43,414 nucleotides of DNA from Verrucomicrobiota bacterium (GTDB lineage Bacteria > Auribacterota > JABMQX01 > JAFGEW01). Both the position numbers and the translations under genes were made by a program. The notes beneath the pieces were generated by a model. The model searched no databases and was not told where the DNA came from. It worked only from the letters and a program-made list of their open reading frames with translations. Shown here piece by piece: positions 34,815-43,414 of the stretch. Location: contig JAFGEW010000096.1 of assembly GCA_016931415.1 (NCBI GenBank), positions 1 to 43,414 on the forward strand, read 5' to 3'. The first letter of the stretch is position 1; the number at the start of each line of letters is the position of its first letter.

Positions 34815-36826
34815 GGTCCCGTCACCCCCGTTTCGGAGCCTTCCGGCGCGGACGACGCCTTCATTCGCGCAATGGCCTCTTTCAGCTTCTCCCGGTCGAT
34901 CTCGACGACGAGAAAGGGCAGCGCGCGATTGCCGAACAGAGGAGCCCGGCGACGCACGAGCTGCTCCTCGATCTGCCTCGCGTCGGGAAACATCATGTGC
35001 ACGGTGCCGGTCTGGAGCATCTCGACGACGTGACGGCAAAAGGTCTCCGTGTACTCGACGCCCCGGTATTTCTCGTCCTCAACGACCCGAGTGTTGTCGA
35101 TGAGCAGGTAACCGATGTCTGCCCGAAGGTAGGGCCCCCATGCCCTGTCCGGGCGCGGATCGCGGAGCAGCGAGTTGAGCAGCTTGACGTTCACGCCCGC
35201 CCACGTCGCCGGATGGCCCGAGTAGTACCACGCGTCCGACGTCCAGACCGCGAGCACGGTCCGATTGTCCGCGCCGAGCTCGCCGATCGCCCTGGCCGCC
35301 TCGATAAGCCCGGCAGGCGCGTCCTGACCGAGCGCCAGCCATTTGAAGTACTGCCGCTCGCGGAAGGTCATCGGACGATTCTCGCTCGGTCCAGGCCAGT
35401 ACGGCGTGCGGTAGTTCGGGATCAAAACGATGGTGACGCAAGCGACTGCGATCAAGATGACGGTTACTCCCATGACGAGCTCACGCCCGCTGACGCGGCT
35501 GCGCCCGTAGGGACGCACGCGCCCGACGAGATCGGTCACCGCCATCCCCGTGCACGCCGCCAACGCAGGGATCCACGAAATGAAATGTCGCCGGTCCACG
35601 GTGCCGATGTGGACCGCGCCGATGAGCAACAGGGCCATCCCTATCAGCAGCGGCGCCGTCGCCCCGAACCCGGCGATGCTCCCCTGCCGTCGCGCCAGAA
35701 ACAGATGCGCAAGACACAGCGCGGTGAACACCGCGCCCAGCGGACCGAGCACGGCCCACCACTCGCCCAGGATCTGCCGCGGCGTGCGGCCGAACGTCTT
35801 CTCGAGCATTGCCTCGGCATCAGAATCGTACGGCTTCTCGCGGCGCGTCCCGGGCGTCTCGACTGGGGAGACACCGCCGCCGGATGGCTGCAGGTCGTCC
35901 GATGGGTCATGGACGGACGCCGTTCTCGCCGCAGCCGCCGTGCGCGTCCCCTTGCGTCCAAACAGGCGGAACGGCTCCGGTACGATGCGCTTCTCGACCG
36001 GCGCGTAGATCGTGCTGAACCGCTTGAGCGGGTGGCGCGATAGCGCATTCATCCCCACGGCGAACGCCCCGAGGAATGTCGCCGTGAGCACCGCCATCCC
36101 GATCACGTGCCGCCAGCGCCGCCGCACCAGCGTCCAAAGACCGCTCAGCGCCACGACGGGCAGCAGTGTATAACCCGTCTGTTTGCTCAGCAGCGCAAGC
36201 GCACAGGCAACGCCCGCGAGGAAATAGACCTTCCAGTCGGTCTGGCTCAGCGCCACCGTGAGCGCCAGCGCGCCGAGCGTGAACGTGAGCGCCGAGAAGA
36301 CTTCGACATAGAAGATCTGCGTGCAGATGTGGATGACGCTGAACAGCAGCGTGACAGCCACGGCGATCCGCGCCGCCCACGCGTTCACCCACACCCGGAC
36401 GATCCAGTACAGCGATCCCAGCAGCACGCCGCACAACACCACGTTGACGTACGCCAGTCCTGCGCGCCCGCTGGCGAGATAGAACGGCGCGGCCACCCAA
36501 TGGAACAGCGGGTGCGTGTTGTTCCGCATCCCGGAATAGAGGTCGTACAGGACTGCCGGCGAGGTGCCCGTCTCGATGACCTGCTCAACGATGTAGGTGT
36601 GGAAGCACTCGTCGGTGAAGAACCGCGCCTTCGACACAACGGCCGCGCTCTTAACGACGAAGATCAGGCAGACAAGTGCCAGCGCGACGTCGAAGCCCAG
36701 CCCGATCCAGCGGCGTATCGATGCCGGAATCAGTCCGGTCGTCTCGGCCTCGGACACCGGGCCCTTCCGCCCTGGATCCGGAGGCCTCGACAGTCTGAAT
36801 CGCCTCGGTTTCCTCTTCTTGGCCAT
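34811..36826 (-). CDS. Glycosyltransferase family 39-like membrane protein (ArnT/PMT type)
   Basis: A 671-residue GT-C transferase with about ten or more transmembrane helices. The N-terminus is basic (AKKRKPRRFRLSR). The first periplasmic loop has FFTDECFHTYIVEQ, whose acidic pair matches the catalytic DE of ArnT-type enzymes, and NNTHPLFHWVAAPFYLAS resembles the conserved histidine-proline motif after it. The family moves a sugar from a polyprenyl phosphate donor on the outer face of the inner membrane. A 90-residue low-complexity loop (TRTAAAARTASVHDPSDD region) interrupts the helices. The ATG at 36826 has GAGGT upstream. This is the first gene of the seven-gene unit. Confidence 0.92.
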   Translation of the reverse strand: MAKKRKPRRFRLSRPPDPGRKGPVSEAETTGLIPASIRRWIGLGFDVALALVCLIFVVKSAAVVSKARFFTDECFHTYIVEQVIETGTSPAVLYDLYSGMRNNTHPLFHWVAAPFYLASGRAGLAYVNVVLCGVLLGSLYWIVRVWVNAWAARIAVAVTLLFSVIHICTQIFYVEVFSALTFTLGALALTVALSQTDWKVYFLAGVACALALLSKQTGYTLLPVVALSGLWTLVRRRWRHVIGMAVLTATFLGAFAVGMNALSRHPLKRFSTIYAPVEKRIVPEPFRLFGRKGTRTAAAARTASVHDPSDDLQPSGGGVSPVETPGTRREKPYDSDAEAMLEKTFGRTPRQILGEWWAVLGPLGAVFTALCLAHLFLARRQGSIAGFGATAPLLIGMALLLIGAVHIGTVDRRHFISWIPALAACTGMAVTDLVGRVRPYGRSRVSGRELVMGVTVILIAVACVTIVLIPNYRTPYWPGPSENRPMTFRERQYFKWLALGQDAPAGLIEAARAIGELGADNRTVLAVWTSDAWYYSGHPATWAGVNVKLLNSLLRDPRPDRAWGPYLRADIGYLLIDNTRVVEDEKYRGVEYTETFCRHVVEMLQTGTVHMMFPDARQIEEQLVRRRAPLFGNRALPFLVVEIDREKLKEAIARMKASSAPEGSETGVTGP

Positions 36827-37039
36827 GCGGTTACCTCGTTTCGGCTTGTCAACCTTAGCACGGCGCTTGCCAGCCCACCATCTGTTTAGTCGTCCGCGCC
36901 AGGCTGAATCGCTGAACGCCAACCGGCCAAGCTGACACGGATACGCATGCTCGGCGTCTGGCGTGCACCTTGACGGACGCCGCCATTGCAGGGTAGGGTA
37001 CCTCCCAAGACGCAAGCCCGGTGGGAGAACGCACCGCGT

Positions 37040-37498
37040 ATGGCCGCAGAAGGAGGCATCGTCGAGGTCGAAGTTCGTGTGCGCTTCGGCGAAACAGACC
37101 GCTACGACGTAGCGCACAGTTCCTGTTATCTGACGTGGTTCGAGCTTGCCCGCGTCGAGTTGCTGCGCGCCTGCGGGCTGACCATCCGCGATTTCGACCA
37201 GGCCGGCGTGCTCATCCCCGTCCGCGAGTTCTCGGCCAAGCTGCTCGCCCCGATCCGCTATGACGACCTGATCGTCGTCCGCGCCCGCCTCGCCGAGCTC
37301 ACCCTCCTCAAGATCGGCATCAGCTACGAGATCGTCGCCAGAGATGAGGTCGGCTCGACTGAGCTCGCCGAAGTCCGCATGCTCGCCACCGGCACCACCC
37401 TCAACGTCTCAGTCAATACGGCCACCGGTCGCCCCACCAAGCTGCCCGCCGCCCTGTTCGACGCGCTGAAAACGCTTTACGCGCCTCTGGCCCCCTGA
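37040..37498 (+). CDS. Acyl-CoA thioesterase, YbgC/4HBT family
   Basis: A 152-residue hot-dog-fold thioesterase. EVRVRFGETDRYDVAHSSCYLTWFELARVELLR contains the family's catalytic Asp (in ETDRYDVAH, replacing the usual D-x-x-G-H). This is followed by LIPVREFSAKLLAPIRYDDLIVVRARL, the core strand. The enzyme hydrolyses short-chain or hydroxybenzoyl-type acyl-CoAs. The ATG at 37040 is chosen because the core begins just after it; an in-frame start at 36986 is possible. Its last 22 nt overlap, tail to tail, the kinase-transferase fusion on the other strand. A link to butyryl-CoA is possible but not shown. Confidence 0.9.
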   Translation: MAAEGGIVEVEVRVRFGETDRYDVAHSSCYLTWFELARVELLRACGLTIRDFDQAGVLIPVREFSAKLLAPIRYDDLIVVRARLAELTLLKIGISYEIVARDEVGSTELAEVRMLATGTTLNVSVNTATGRPTKLPAALFDALKTLYAPLAP

Positions 37499-39702
37499 CC
37501 GGCCGCGGTGAGCCGGCGCTGGTAGAGCTCCTCGAGGTAGGCACCGAACACGAGCGACGCCATCCGGTCGGCTTCCGAGTCGCCGCGCGAGCTGATGACG
37601 CACGGCGCGGTCGTGCCCGGAATCGCCGTGGCGATCAGACGTGACGGCTCGATCTGTGTGACGAACTTGTAGAACGCGTTGGCCGACTCGATGTTGGGGA
37701 AGATGAGCACGTTGGCTTGCCCCACCACCGGCCCGCCGCACGCCTTGTCGGCGGCTACTTCGGGATCGAGCGCCAAGTCGAGCGAAAGCGGCCCCTGAAA
37801 CGCCGCGTCGGCAAGCGTCGCATCAGTGGACGCGGCATCAGTGAAGTACTCGGCCAAGTGTCGCGCGAGCACCGTGGACGGGATGCGCGGCGTGGCCCGT
37901 TCGATAGCCGACAGAAACGCCACCCGCGGCGTCATATCGAGGTAGCCGGCGAGCCTGAGCGCGCCGTGAACCTCCTCGACCATGAGATCGAAGTCGTCGG
38001 TCTCGGTGTTGATGCCCGGATCGGCAAACACGATGAGCCGGTCGTGGCGCGGCAGATAGGTCACGACCGACATGCTCAACCGCGCGGCGCGCGCCAGCCC
38101 GTGCTCCTTGTCGAGAACGGCCTTGAGCAGCGCGCTCGTCGAGACGAGGCCCTTCATGAGCATGTTGGCCACGCCGTCGCGCACCAGCCGGGTCGCTGTC
38201 GTCGCCGCAACGGCCTCGTCAAAGACACCCGTTTGCGACGTCGGCTCGACGACGCGCATGCTGTATGCGTCCAAGTCGAGGTCCATGGCGCGCGCGACCG
38301 CCTCGATCTCGCCGCGCTCGCCCACAAGCACGGCGCCGCGCACGATGCCGTCGTCGTGAGCGTCGCGCAGTGCCCACAGCGACTCGTCATTGGGCAAGCA
38401 GAGCGCCACCGTTTTCGGGTTCTCGCGGATAAGCGCCTTACCTTGCTCGAGCAGGTCGGCGAGCCGGTCGATGGGCCGCGGCGTTTCGATGCGGACCCGC
38501 GGCCGGTAGGGCGACGCCTCGATCTCGCCGTCGAGACACCGTAGCGTCCGCTCGACCATCGCGTACTGCTCGAGCGTGCCCGGCACGACGTAGGCAGCCA
38601 TGCCGTCGAGCACGCCGCGGCTGATCGCGCGGGCAATCGCGTCGAGCAACACGCCCGAACGCGCCCCGCCGCCGGTGAAGACAACCCCGTCGGCCCGCCG
38701 CCCGAGCACGGCGGCCATTGCCCCGAGCGCCTTGACGATCTGGTAAGCCATCGCCTCGACTGCCTCGGCCGCCGCACGGTCGCCCCGGCCGATGCGCGCC
38801 TCGATCTCGCGAAGATCAGCCGTGCCCGTGTACGAACGCAGCCCGGCGTTCTTGGTGAACTCGCCAAAGACGATGTCGGCGCGCGACATGCCCCGCTCAC
38901 GAAGCTGGAGCGCGTAGTCAATCGCGTCGCCCAACTGCGGCACGCCGCGCTGCGGCGTAAATGGCGGCTCACCGAGGAACGCGTTGTTCACGTCAATGCT
39001 ACGCCCATGCTCGAGCGCGACCACCGAGGTTCCGCCGCCGAGGTGACACACGACAAGGCACAACTCGTCGAGCGTGCGGCCGAGCCGCTCGGCCACAAGC
39101 CGCGACGCGGCGAACACGTTGAGCGCATGGAAAATGCTCCGGCGCCGAAACCCCGCCTTGCCCGAGTACTGTGCCACCGGTGCCATCTGGTCGGTCGTGA
39201 CCGGATCGAGCGTGAACGCCGGCGCGTCGATCCCGCACCGCTCGAGCAGCCCGAGCGCGATCGGGATCGCGTAGTTGGAGGGGTGCACAAGCACCGTCTT
39301 CTCCATGTCCCCAAGCACACGCTCGTCGGCCGCCCATCGGCCCTCCCGCCGCAGGTTAACCCGGATCAGCCCGCCGTCGGTCGGCTCGAGGAAGCCGCCG
39401 CGCGCGCAGACGCCCTGCAGCTTCGACAGCTCGGCGCCCGCGCCGCGCAGAAACTCGAGCACCAAACCCAGACGGCGCCGGATCTGCCCCCGCCGGCTCT
39501 TGCCCTCATCCGAGTGGCTCAGCTCCTGCTCGACAAAGCGCACCGCCCCGTCGACGCGCTGGCCGACGCCGAGCTTGATCGACAATGACCCCGGGTTGAT
39601 CGCCAGGACAAAACCCGGCCCGCGTGAGCTCAGGTCGAGCACGGACGTCTCCGCGATCGGCGCGTCCGGCTCAACGACCTGCATGCATTGGCGTTGAAAC
39701 AT
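37477..39702 (-). CDS. buk-ptb: Butyrate kinase-phosphate butyryltransferase fusion
   Basis: A 741-residue fused enzyme. Residues about 30-395 are butyrate kinase (ASKHA fold): INPGSLS (35-41), DPVTTDQ (166-172), SIFHALN, HLGGG (220-224), IDVNNAFLGEPPFTPQR and TGGG (343-346). Residues about 420-735 are phosphate acyltransferase: MKGLVST (516-522), LDKEHGL, FADPGINTETD, AFLSAIERATP, GPLSLDLAL and ISSRGDSEADRMASL. Together they would convert butyryl-CoA and phosphate to butyrate plus ATP via butyryl phosphate. The usual layout is two separate genes, ptb then buk; here one polypeptide has the kinase first. The ATG at 39702 has GGGAGGA ahead. The 5' leader may be about 260 nt and structured. Isobutyrate or branched acyl substrates are equally possible. 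Confidence 0.95.
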   Translation of the reverse strand: MFQRQCMQVVEPDAPIAETSVLDLSSRGPGFVLAINPGSLSIKLGVGQRVDGAVRFVEQELSHSDEGKSRRGQIRRRLGLVLEFLRGAGAELSKLQGVCARGGFLEPTDGGLIRVNLRREGRWAADERVLGDMEKTVLVHPSNYAIPIALGLLERCGIDAPAFTLDPVTTDQMAPVAQYSGKAGFRRRSIFHALNVFAASRLVAERLGRTLDELCLVVCHLGGGTSVVALEHGRSIDVNNAFLGEPPFTPQRGVPQLGDAIDYALQLRERGMSRADIVFGEFTKNAGLRSYTGTADLREIEARIGRGDRAAAEAVEAMAYQIVKALGAMAAVLGRRADGVVFTGGGARSGVLLDAIARAISRGVLDGMAAYVVPGTLEQYAMVERTLRCLDGEIEASPYRPRVRIETPRPIDRLADLLEQGKALIRENPKTVALCLPNDESLWALRDAHDDGIVRGAVLVGERGEIEAVARAMDLDLDAYSMRVVEPTSQTGVFDEAVAATTATRLVRDGVANMLMKGLVSTSALLKAVLDKEHGLARAARLSMSVVTYLPRHDRLIVFADPGINTETDDFDLMVEEVHGALRLAGYLDMTPRVAFLSAIERATPRIPSTVLARHLAEYFTDAASTDATLADAAFQGPLSLDLALDPEVAADKACGGPVVGQANVLIFPNIESANAFYKFVTQIEPSRLIATAIPGTTAPCVISSRGDSEADRMASLVFGAYLEELYQRRLTAAGQGARGA

Positions 39703-39763
39703 GAAGTCCTCCCCCGCACTGATTGGCAATGACGGTCTTCAGCAGGGTGGGCTCTGTCGCAAC

Positions 39764-39797
39764 CACGACGGACAGTCGTGACAGAATCGGGATCTGT
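39764..39797 (-). other. Two adjacent hairpins in the leader of the kinase-transferase gene
   Basis: CACGAC/GTCGTG (39764-39780, 5-nt loop) is a perfect 6-bp stem. Directly beside it ACAGA/TCTGT (39781-39797, 7-nt loop) is a 5-bp stem. If the promoter at 39968-39996 is used, both lie within the mRNA leader. Apart from these the 332-nt gap (39703-40034) holds only weak ORFs. Confidence 0.35.
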
Positions 39798-39967
39798 TCC
39801 GTCGGACGCCGGACGAACGGTGGGGCGGACGCGAAGGACATGGTGAAGCCCAGGGACGAGGCGGCATCCCTACGGGCATTAGCTAGGTGTCGTCGTCTCC
39901 CTGTTGTGAGCAGCGAAGGCGTCCTCTTCGTTCCGCGTCCGGCGTGCGCATGCCCAACCTGTGTAAT

Positions 39968-39996
39968 ATCATACACGAGCGTGCGCGCCCGCACAA
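39968..39996 (-). promoter_or_regulatory. Possible promoter of the kinase-transferase gene
   Basis: Minus strand: TTGTGC (39996-39991), 17 nt, TATGAT (39973-39968). The -10 is good and the -35 weak. The -10 lies in a partial palindrome GTGTA-N6-TACAC (39961-39976), a possible operator. The predicted leader is about 260 nt. Confidence 0.4.
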
Positions 39997-40034
39997 GCAC
40001 CTCGCGCCGCCGCGTGCCACAAATGGACGAAATG

Positions 40035-41399
<1,365 letters not shown>

Positions 41400-41483
41400 G
41401 CACGCCTCCCTCCCGGCCAGACGCGGACCATGGACGTCGCGCCGCGGTCGGCCGGGCTCGTCACCACGAGCACGTGGCACCGC

Positions 41484-42665
41484 CTAGGCATGGGGCGCCC
41501 TCCGGTCGAGCGGCAGCCGCACGGTGAACGTCGCCCCCTTGCCTGCCCGGCTTGTCACGCCGATCTCGCCGCCGTGGTCCTCCACGATGCGCTTGCTCAC
41601 CGCCAGCCCTAGCCCCGTGCCCTGGCCTGCCGCCTTCGTCGTGAAGAACGGCTCGAAGATCAGCCGCCGGTTCTTAGCCGGGATCCCCTCGCCCGTGTCC
41701 TTGAACGCGACGACCGCAGCCGGCTCGCTCTCGCCATCCGGCAGGCGGCGCCGCGAGCGCCGGATCGAGATCACCAGCGAGCCGCCATCGGGCATCGCTT
41801 GGATCGCGTTGAGGGCGAGATTGACGAACACCTGCTCGAGCTGGCCGCGATCGCCGCTCACCGCCGCCGAGCGGGCCGCGTCGAGTTGGAGCTCCACCGT
41901 CACACCCGCCTTCTCAGCCTGGCGCGCCAACACGCCGGCCGTCTCGCGCACCACCTCATTCAAATCGAGGCGCTCGATCTTGAGCGGCTTGGGCCGCGCG
42001 AAATCGAGCAGCCGCCGGATCATGCCCGCGATCCGCTCGGTCTCGCGGATGATGCCCTTGAGCTCAGCGCGGCGCGGGTCGCTCTCGCCCATGTGCATGA
42101 GCACGTACTCGGCGTTGCCGCTGATAATGTTGAGTGGCGTTCCAACCTCGTGCGCCAGCCCCGCGGCGAGCTGGCCAATGCTCGCCAGCTTCTCGGCCTG
42201 CTGCACTTGGCGCTCGAGCTCGTGGCGCTTGATCTGGTCCTGCATCCGGGCCAGTTCGTCGACACGTCGACGCTCCTCAGCCACTTGCACCGCCTGGAAA
42301 CGCTCGGCGAAGTCCGTCAGCAGCCGCTCCATCGCGCGCCGGATCGGGGGCCGGGCGTCCGCCTCGCCGATGCGCTCCACCAGCAGATCGCGGCACAACA
42401 GCAACGCGCGGATGATGTCGCCGATCGTGAAATCGTAGCGCAGCCGCATCTCGACCAGCGTCGGGATGTAGCGCGAGCCCGCCGGATAGCGGCCCGTCGC
42501 GGCCAGGTGCGCGATCACCAACACGTTCCAGCGCATGTTGCGCTTCAGCGTCGCTTCGTCGATCCGGCGGTACGCCGGCACCCGCGCATACACCGCGGCG
42601 ACCCATTCGCGCGCAATCTCGTCCGCGTGCACGCGCATATAGGCGGCAATCTGCTCTTTCGTCAC
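41484..42665 (-). CDS. Sensor histidine kinase (NtrB-like output, RsbR-N-like input)
   Basis: A 393-residue soluble kinase without membrane segments. The N-terminal 125 residues are helical (YARVPAYRRIDEATLKRN, YIPTLVEMRLRYDFTIGDIIRALL) and resemble the RsbRD N-terminal sensor fold; the ligand is unknown. A coiled coil (RVDELARMQDQIKRHELE) leads to the HisKA helix with H172 (AAGLAHEVGTPLN). The ATPase domain has the N-box (VFVNLALNAIQAMPDGG), the G1 box (DTGEGIP), FEPFFTTK (F box) and GTGLGLAVSKRIVEDHGG (G2). It should phosphorylate the regulator just downstream. A GTG at 42665 was taken; a TTG at 42695 and an ATG at 42638 are alternatives with weak ribosome-binding sites. Confidence 0.93.
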   Translation of the reverse strand: MTKEQIAAYMRVHADEIAREWVAAVYARVPAYRRIDEATLKRNMRWNVLVIAHLAATGRYPAGSRYIPTLVEMRLRYDFTIGDIIRALLLCRDLLVERIGEADARPPIRRAMERLLTDFAERFQAVQVAEERRRVDELARMQDQIKRHELERQVQQAEKLASIGQLAAGLAHEVGTPLNIISGNAEYVLMHMGESDPRRAELKGIIRETERIAGMIRRLLDFARPKPLKIERLDLNEVVRETAGVLARQAEKAGVTVELQLDAARSAAVSGDRGQLEQVFVNLALNAIQAMPDGGSLVISIRRSRRRLPDGESEPAAVVAFKDTGEGIPAKNRRLIFEPFFTTKAAGQGTGLGLAVSKRIVEDHGGEIGVTSRAGKGATFTVRLPLDRRAPHA

Positions 42666-42711
42666 AGGAAGAACTCCGGCAGCTCCAAGACCCAATCAGG
42701 ACAAACCTCGT

Positions 42712-42726
42712 GGGGCAACATGCCCC
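42712..42726. other. Perfect 6-bp hairpin upstream of the histidine kinase
   Basis: GGGGCA-ACA-TGCCCC lies about 50 nt before the kinase start and could structure its mRNA leader or act as an operator. No clear promoter accompanies it. Confidence 0.25.
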
Positions 42727-42749
42727 ATCCACCCAACCAAGTCAACCCC

Positions 42750-42857
42750 GGAATAAACAGGGACAGCCTACATTTATTCCTCGTCAACCCACTGCCGTCA
42801 CGACTCTTACGACTCGACACAGCAAATTGCACAAGGATAGATGGAGGCTGTCCCTGT
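42750..42857. repeat. REP-like nested inverted-repeat element
   Basis: The left part is GGAATAAA, 15 nt, TTTATTCC (42750-42780). The central CAGGGACAGCCT (42758-42769) recurs exactly, inverted, as AGGCTGTCCCTG (42845-42856). GGGACAGCCTACATTTATT-type sequences recall intergenic REP elements moved by RAYT/Y1 transposases. That link is from memory; no transposase is in the window. Confidence 0.55.
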
Positions 42858-42874
42858 CTCTCCTGCAAGGATAA

Positions 42875-42901
42875 GGGCGCCGGAGACTGGCTCCGGCGCC
42901 C
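42875..42901. terminator. Perfect 11-bp GC-rich hairpin
   Basis: GGGCGCCGGAG-ACTGG-CTCCGGCGCCC is a strong stem with a 5-nt loop and no T-run on the plus strand. It could be the end of a transcript or part of the adjacent repeat element. Confidence 0.4.
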
Positions 42902-43414
42902 GTCGTTCATCCCTACCTCCCGGAGACGTACCCCACGGCACGCCCTCGGTACTGCTGCACTACTCGCCCGGGCCCAACCCGGACGGGAGAATCCCCATGT
43001 CCACTAGAAAGCCAACCCGGCGGCTGAGCCTAGCTGCTATTATCCTGCAAGCCGTCGATCACGACGCCCGCCGCCGGCATTCGGTCGGTCAACCCAGCGC
43101 TTCGTCGGCTTCAGCCAACGCGCCAGCCCGCCGCCCGGAATCTTCTCCAACCATCCTCCTCGCACCACGTTCACACCATATATCGGCACATTCTGCCGAC
43201 GCTTGAGGGGAAAGTGAGGAAGCCAGTCTGATTGCGAGCCTTACCGACGGCCAAGGAGTGAGCTTCACGTGTGGGAAGCCAGAGAGAGACTCAGGAGACG
43301 TGCCTTGAAAGGGCACCACAGGTCAGCCCTAGTGTCGCGTCACGTTAATATTGTTGGGTGTTTCCCCTTGACCTGCCCCGCAGCGTGGGCCACAGTTGCG
43401 TCCGAAGGCAACGC
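42902..43414. other. Terminal stretch without a convincing gene
   Basis: The last 513 nt hold no recognisable gene. A 69-codon ORF (42997-43206, +) has GGGAG before its ATG, but it is rich in Ser, Arg, Ala and Pro, resembles no family I know and looks non-coding. A small GTTGC/GCAAC hairpin is near the edge. The part beyond 43330 may belong to an element continuing outside the window. Confidence 0.4.

Noticed and set aside
39671-40000. A 109-residue minus-strand ORF in the leader of the kinase-transferase gene
   Set aside because: It has no ribosome-binding site, overlaps the true start in another frame and contains the probable promoter.
39703-40034. Sigma-54 promoter for the kinase-transferase gene, driven by the adjacent regulator
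   Set aside because: No TGGCAC-N5-TTGC-like sequence was found on the relevant strand. A sigma-70-like promoter fits better.
42997-43206. A 69-codon ORF with a fair ribosome-binding site
   Set aside because: Its low-complexity composition and lack of any recognisable motif make it too weak to call.
43330-43414. Possible insertion sequence end (GTGTCGCGTCACGTTAATAT region)
   Set aside because: It looks like a transposon terminus, but there is no partner repeat, transposase or target duplication in the window.

Overview
The window is GC-rich, densely coded bacterial DNA. The two secreted proteins with C-terminal PEP-CTERM anchors, the large surface and glycan gene content, the sigma-54 two-component regulators and a butyrate kinase/phosphotransbutyrylase enzyme suggest a Gram-negative, fermentation-capable bacterium, perhaps of the Planctomycetes-Verrucomicrobia-Lentisphaerae group or a nearby candidate phylum. 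This placement is inference. There is no rRNA or tRNA gene, CRISPR array, phage or intact insertion sequence.

Layout. (1) 1-3.1 kb (+): the 3' part of a sigma-54 activator, then two paralogous secreted proteins. (2) 3.2-4.8 kb (-): a translationally coupled pair, the three-Cys-motif protein (Gp37/Gp68, DUF5131) and its partner TcmP. (3) 4.9-10.0 kb (-): a tightly overlapped operon of an FrhB-like Fe-S protein, a probable helical-toroid protein and a flippase-like membrane protein, preceded by a membrane-anchored glycosyltransferase with a probable leaderless promoter. (4) 10.2-14.0 kb (+): Na/Pi cotransporter, PhoU-like protein, rfbB and rfbD. (5) 14.1-15.9 kb (-): two PEP-CTERM proteins, one split by a frameshift at a G6 run. 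(6) 15.9-16.5 kb: intergenic DNA with a possible small RNA ending in a strong intrinsic terminator, followed by a 19-bp tandem repeat array abutting a promoter. (7) 16.5-20.2 kb (+): thpR, recA, an HtrA-like protease and recX. (8) 20.2-25.7 kb (-): a pyridoxamine-oxidase-fold protein, a 1245-residue secreted protein, DUF2304 and a polyprenyl-phosphate-type glycosyltransferase.

(9) 25.9-36.8 kb: a polysaccharide and glycosyltransferase island. Two GT2 genes on + converge on a seven-gene minus-strand operon (GT39, methyltransferase, wecB, GT2, DUF2079, GT2, GT4). The two groups are separated by a 148-bp element with imperfect terminal inverted repeats. (10) 37.0-39.7 kb: a 4HBT thioesterase overlapping, tail to tail, a fused butyrate kinase-phosphate butyryltransferase. 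(11) 40.0-42.7 kb (-): a histidine kinase and sigma-54 response regulator, with a 40-codon overlapping ORF between them that repeats the regulator's first nine residues. (12) 42.7-43.4 kb: a REP-like inverted-repeat element and otherwise unassigned sequence.

Most of the window serves cell-envelope and extracellular glycan building (glycosyltransferases, dTDP-rhamnose steps, a ManNAc-forming epimerase, PEP-CTERM proteins) beside a recombination module and a substrate-level phosphorylation enzyme. The least explained items are the TcmP pair, the FrhB/toroid/flippase operon, the repeat array before thpR-recA, the overlapping ORF in the two-component operon, and the reversed-order Buk-Ptb fusion.
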